Of a DNA stretch of 64,000 nucleotides, positions 62,091 to 64,000 are shown piece after piece. Every line of letters starts with the position of its first letter. Position 1 is the stretch's first letter. The stretch lies in the NCBI GenBank assembly GCA_001603115.1, contig LVBG01000007.1, positions 62,001 to 126,000 on the forward strand, read 5' to 3'. Position numbers and translations under genes: made by a program. A model generated the notes under the pieces. It made no database searches. It was not told the DNA's origin and saw only the letters and a list, made by a program, of their open reading frames with translations. This DNA is from Spirochaetales bacterium Spiro_05. GTDB taxonomy: Bacteria; Spirochaetota; Spirochaetia; Sphaerochaetales; Sphaerochaetaceae.

Positions 62091-62738
62091 TTACCCGTTC
62101 TTCCTGTTCAGCCCCAACTGTTTCTGGTTGTGGGTCAAATCGGCAAGCCCGCAGATATCGGTGATGTCGTTGAGCATCGCAACCATATTGGTGGGGGCCA
62201 AGCCGAGCTTGGGTGCCACAATACTGTTGTAGGATGCGGCATTGACCGCAGCCTTTGATTTCGCGCTGTAGAGCCGCAGATGCAGGTAACCTCCCTCTCC
62301 CAACAAGTAGGATGCATCGGAAGAGAAAGAGGGGAACTGCTTGGCCAAAGCCGCATCAATCATCCCCTGATCCCCGACAAATCCCTTCGGGGCCTGCAGG
62401 TGCAAAAGGTACCATAGCGGCATGGAGGGGTTGTTCCATGCAAGTTTGACCTTCTTCTGTTCGGCATACCCCAAAAGAGCTTTCACTTGCTGAGCTGTTG
62501 CCTTGACGTCAGAGAGTCCGAACACCACCCAGGCACTGTTGTACCCACCACTTGAACGCATCCGGCTTGCAAGCAGAATCAGATGTTCCAAATCCTTGTA
62601 ATCATTCTCCCAAACCACCGTCATATTCGAATACCGGCAGTCCTTGCGCATCTGGGAGAAGTAGAGAGCCTCAGCCTCTGTTGAGGTCACCAGCAGAATG
62701 GTCTGGCGAGGTTGCTGTGAGATTCGTTTGCGTGCCAT
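62091..62738 (-). CDS. RloB-like protein with altered Toprim motifs
   Basis: A 215-residue protein aligned by eye to RloB (abortive-infection partner of RloA). The Toprim-like N-terminal motif is VTSTEAEALYF (17-27) where RloB usually has EGxTExxYF; VVFGLSD (71-77) replaces a vvfDxD-type acidic pair; NNPSMPLWYLLHL (102-114) replaces NPxFELWxLLHF. The overall order and spacing fit, but several acidic residues expected at the active site are missing. GGAGGAG precedes ATG 62738, which overlaps the RloA-like stop by one base (TGATG). The family call is by memory and was not searched. Confidence 0.65.
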   Translation of the reverse strand: MARKRISQQPRQTILLVTSTEAEALYFSQMRKDCRYSNMTVVWENDYKDLEHLILLASRMRSSGGYNSAWVVFGLSDVKATAQQVKALLGYAEQKKVKLAWNNPSMPLWYLLHLQAPKGFVGDQGMIDAALAKQFPSFSSDASYLLGEGGYLHLRLYSAKSKAAVNAASYNSIVAPKLGLAPTNMVAMLNDITDICGLADLTHNQKQLGLNRKNG

Positions 62739-63988
62739 CAGTTCTCCTCCTTATCCCGATCAGAGCCGACGAAACCGAACTCCGAAAGAATCGGCAGAGC
62801 CCCAAAGGCTCCATTCATGTACTGACTCTGGGTCTTATCCTTGCTTCGCGAATACTTGAAGTTTGCCAGGCTGAAGTAGACCGTGGCGCTTTCACTGTTC
62901 TTCTCTGCAAAGTAGATACCGTCTCTTCTCAAGAGACCGGGCCTGAGCAGTGAAGGATTACAGTCGACAACCAGCATCTGCGAACCGTAGCCAATGTTGC
63001 TCTGCTCAAAGATCTCCACGATATGGCACAGTACATTGGGGTGCAGCAACATGCCGAAGTCATCAATGACCAGCGTTTTGTGCTTGCAGAAGCTCTCAAA
63101 GAAAGCAGCACCCATCAGACACAGGCGCCTGAGGCTCAAACTTTCCAGGGAGAAGAACGATGCGTAGTGCTGGGTGACGTTGGTATGCACGAAAATGAGG
63201 CGGTCATCCTTGACGCGGATATCGCGAATGTCGGTGATGTCCACACTCCACAGGAAGTTGATCAGCTGTTGGACCCAATCAGGGTGCTCGGTCAACTGGT
63301 TGATCAAGTATTTCTCACTGATATTGGAAACGCCCATGGGCAACAGGTGCAGCGACTCATCCAGCCAGGTGTAGAGCTTGAGGGTGGTCTCCCCGCCCTT
63401 CTGGGCGGCAGCGCCGAGGAAGGTGTGCTTCTCGTCGAGCTTTCCGACCAATCGCTTCTTCTCCCCACGATACATCTTGCCCCAGCGGTACTTGTAGGTG
63501 AGTGTCTGCTCATCAAGCAGAAGGCTGTTCTCTTCAAGCAGACGTTCAAACATCAGCTTCTTGGACCTTCCGATGATATGGAACAGCGACTCCTCCACCA
63601 CCTTCTCCCTATCCGCTACCAATGTATACTGGGCGATTGTAGGTTCTCCGGTCTCTTCGTCGCGTTCAACCAAAACCCGGATGATGATGGTTGCAGGTTG
63701 GCCCTTCTCCTCAGAGTAGGCAAACGATGTCCCGCTGAGAATCTGCAAAGGATTCTCCGTCTCTTCAGCAGAACAGACGATGCCTTTCAGAGCTTCCAAA
63801 GCACGAACAAACGAACTTTTCCCCGCCCCGTTGGGACCGACAATGGCGGCAGTCTTGATGATCTTCAACTTATCGTTGACTTCAATCACCTTCGATTCAG
63901 GAAATCTGTTGTCCCTGACTGCCTCAAATGAAATCGTCTGCGCCAACTTCACGGACTTAAAGTTCGCAATGGTCATATCCAGCAGCAT
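62738..63988 (-). CDS. RloA-like AAA/ABC-type ATPase with altered signature, Walker B and switch motifs
   Basis: A 416-residue ATPase. The N-terminus MTIANFKSVKLAQTISFEAV and Walker A AAIVGPNGAGKSSFVRALEA (51-58) are normal. The expected SEExxGT signature is replaced by LESLSLRR (281-288), the Walker B DEL by VIDDFG (307-312) and the TTHD switch by VDCN (341-344). The C-terminal RloA pattern LLRRDGIYFAEKN, LANFKYSR and NGAFGALP is kept. It binds ATP in prediction, but normal hydrolysis is doubtful. AGGAGGT lies 6 bases before ATG 63988. First gene of the four-gene operon. Confidence 0.7.
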   Translation of the reverse strand: MLLDMTIANFKSVKLAQTISFEAVRDNRFPESKVIEVNDKLKIIKTAAIVGPNGAGKSSFVRALEALKGIVCSAEETENPLQILSGTSFAYSEEKGQPATIIIRVLVERDEETGEPTIAQYTLVADREKVVEESLFHIIGRSKKLMFERLLEENSLLLDEQTLTYKYRWGKMYRGEKKRLVGKLDEKHTFLGAAAQKGGETTLKLYTWLDESLHLLPMGVSNISEKYLINQLTEHPDWVQQLINFLWSVDITDIRDIRVKDDRLIFVHTNVTQHYASFFSLESLSLRRLCLMGAAFFESFCKHKTLVIDDFGMLLHPNVLCHIVEIFEQSNIGYGSQMLVVDCNPSLLRPGLLRRDGIYFAEKNSESATVYFSLANFKYSRSKDKTQSQYMNGAFGALPILSEFGFVGSDRDKEEN

Positions 63989-64000
63989 GCGCTACCTCCT

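Overview
The window looks like chromosomal DNA of an anaerobic spirochaete of the Sphaerochaeta type. That is an inference from the overall protein character, a base composition near 50% GC by eye, and an oxygen-defence set typical of anaerobes (rubrerythrin, two-iron desulfoferrodoxin, PerR-type regulator). No search was run. Genes are densely packed on both strands. I saw no insertion sequence, prophage, CRISPR array or rRNA.

Layout. 1-5.8 kb: the end of a YtfT/YjfF-like sugar ABC importer on +, facing a minus-strand operon of YtfQ-like sugar-binding lipoprotein, histidine kinase and AraC-type response regulator. 5.9-9.3 kb: an MscS-type channel, a NUDIX hydrolase, a small membrane protein and a fused NAD(P)HX repair enzyme. 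9.4-13.3 kb: a TPP riboswitch and a thiamine ABC importer. 13.3-15.9 kb: a beta-barrel protein followed by two paralogous caspase-like lipoproteins. 15.9-21 kb: uvrB, an HtrA protease, a PfkB sugar kinase and an HD phosphohydrolase, all minus. 21-25.8 kb: a DUF1349 protein, glnS and an amidohydrolase, then perR-rubrerythrin. 25.9-28.5 kb: an RlmK-like rRNA methyltransferase with a very long acidic and Arg-rich repeat tail. 28.6-31.4 kb: an orphan protein, a phosphohexomutase and galE. 31.5-34.5 kb: tRNA-Asn and a double-domain 5'-nucleotidase lipoprotein. 34.6-43.4 kb: a small basic protein, yidD, udk, galM and the tightly overlapping chain rplY-pth-tilS-ftsH-lepA. 43.5-46.6 kb: tRNA-Gln, spoVG, ispE, a SMUG1-type uracil-DNA glycosylase and a HAD phosphatase. 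46.7-52.9 kb: an acyl-CoA synthetase, an MTA/SAH deaminase with mtnA, gdhA and desulfoferrodoxin. 52.9-55.4 kb: an NMT1/SsuA-type ABC importer. 55.4-59.5 kb: gltX-glyS-tyrS. 59.7-64 kb: an HD-domain membrane protein, then a four-gene minus operon encoding RloA-like ATPase, RloB-like protein, seven-helix LuxR regulator and alpha/beta hydrolase.

The strongest candidates for something undescribed are: (i) the last operon, where RloA- and RloB-like proteins keep the family architecture but lack several expected catalytic motifs; (ii) the barrel plus twin caspase-like lipoproteins; (iii) the 5'-nucleotidase carrying an N-terminal catalytically dead copy of its own domain; (iv) the RlmK-like enzyme with 31 perfect-length nonapeptide repeats. 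A further pattern runs across the window: several genes have a -10 box ending 6 to 8 bases before the start codon and no ribosome-binding site, so they are probably leaderless. Intergenic stretches are short; every gap over 300 bases is covered by the RNA and terminator entries.
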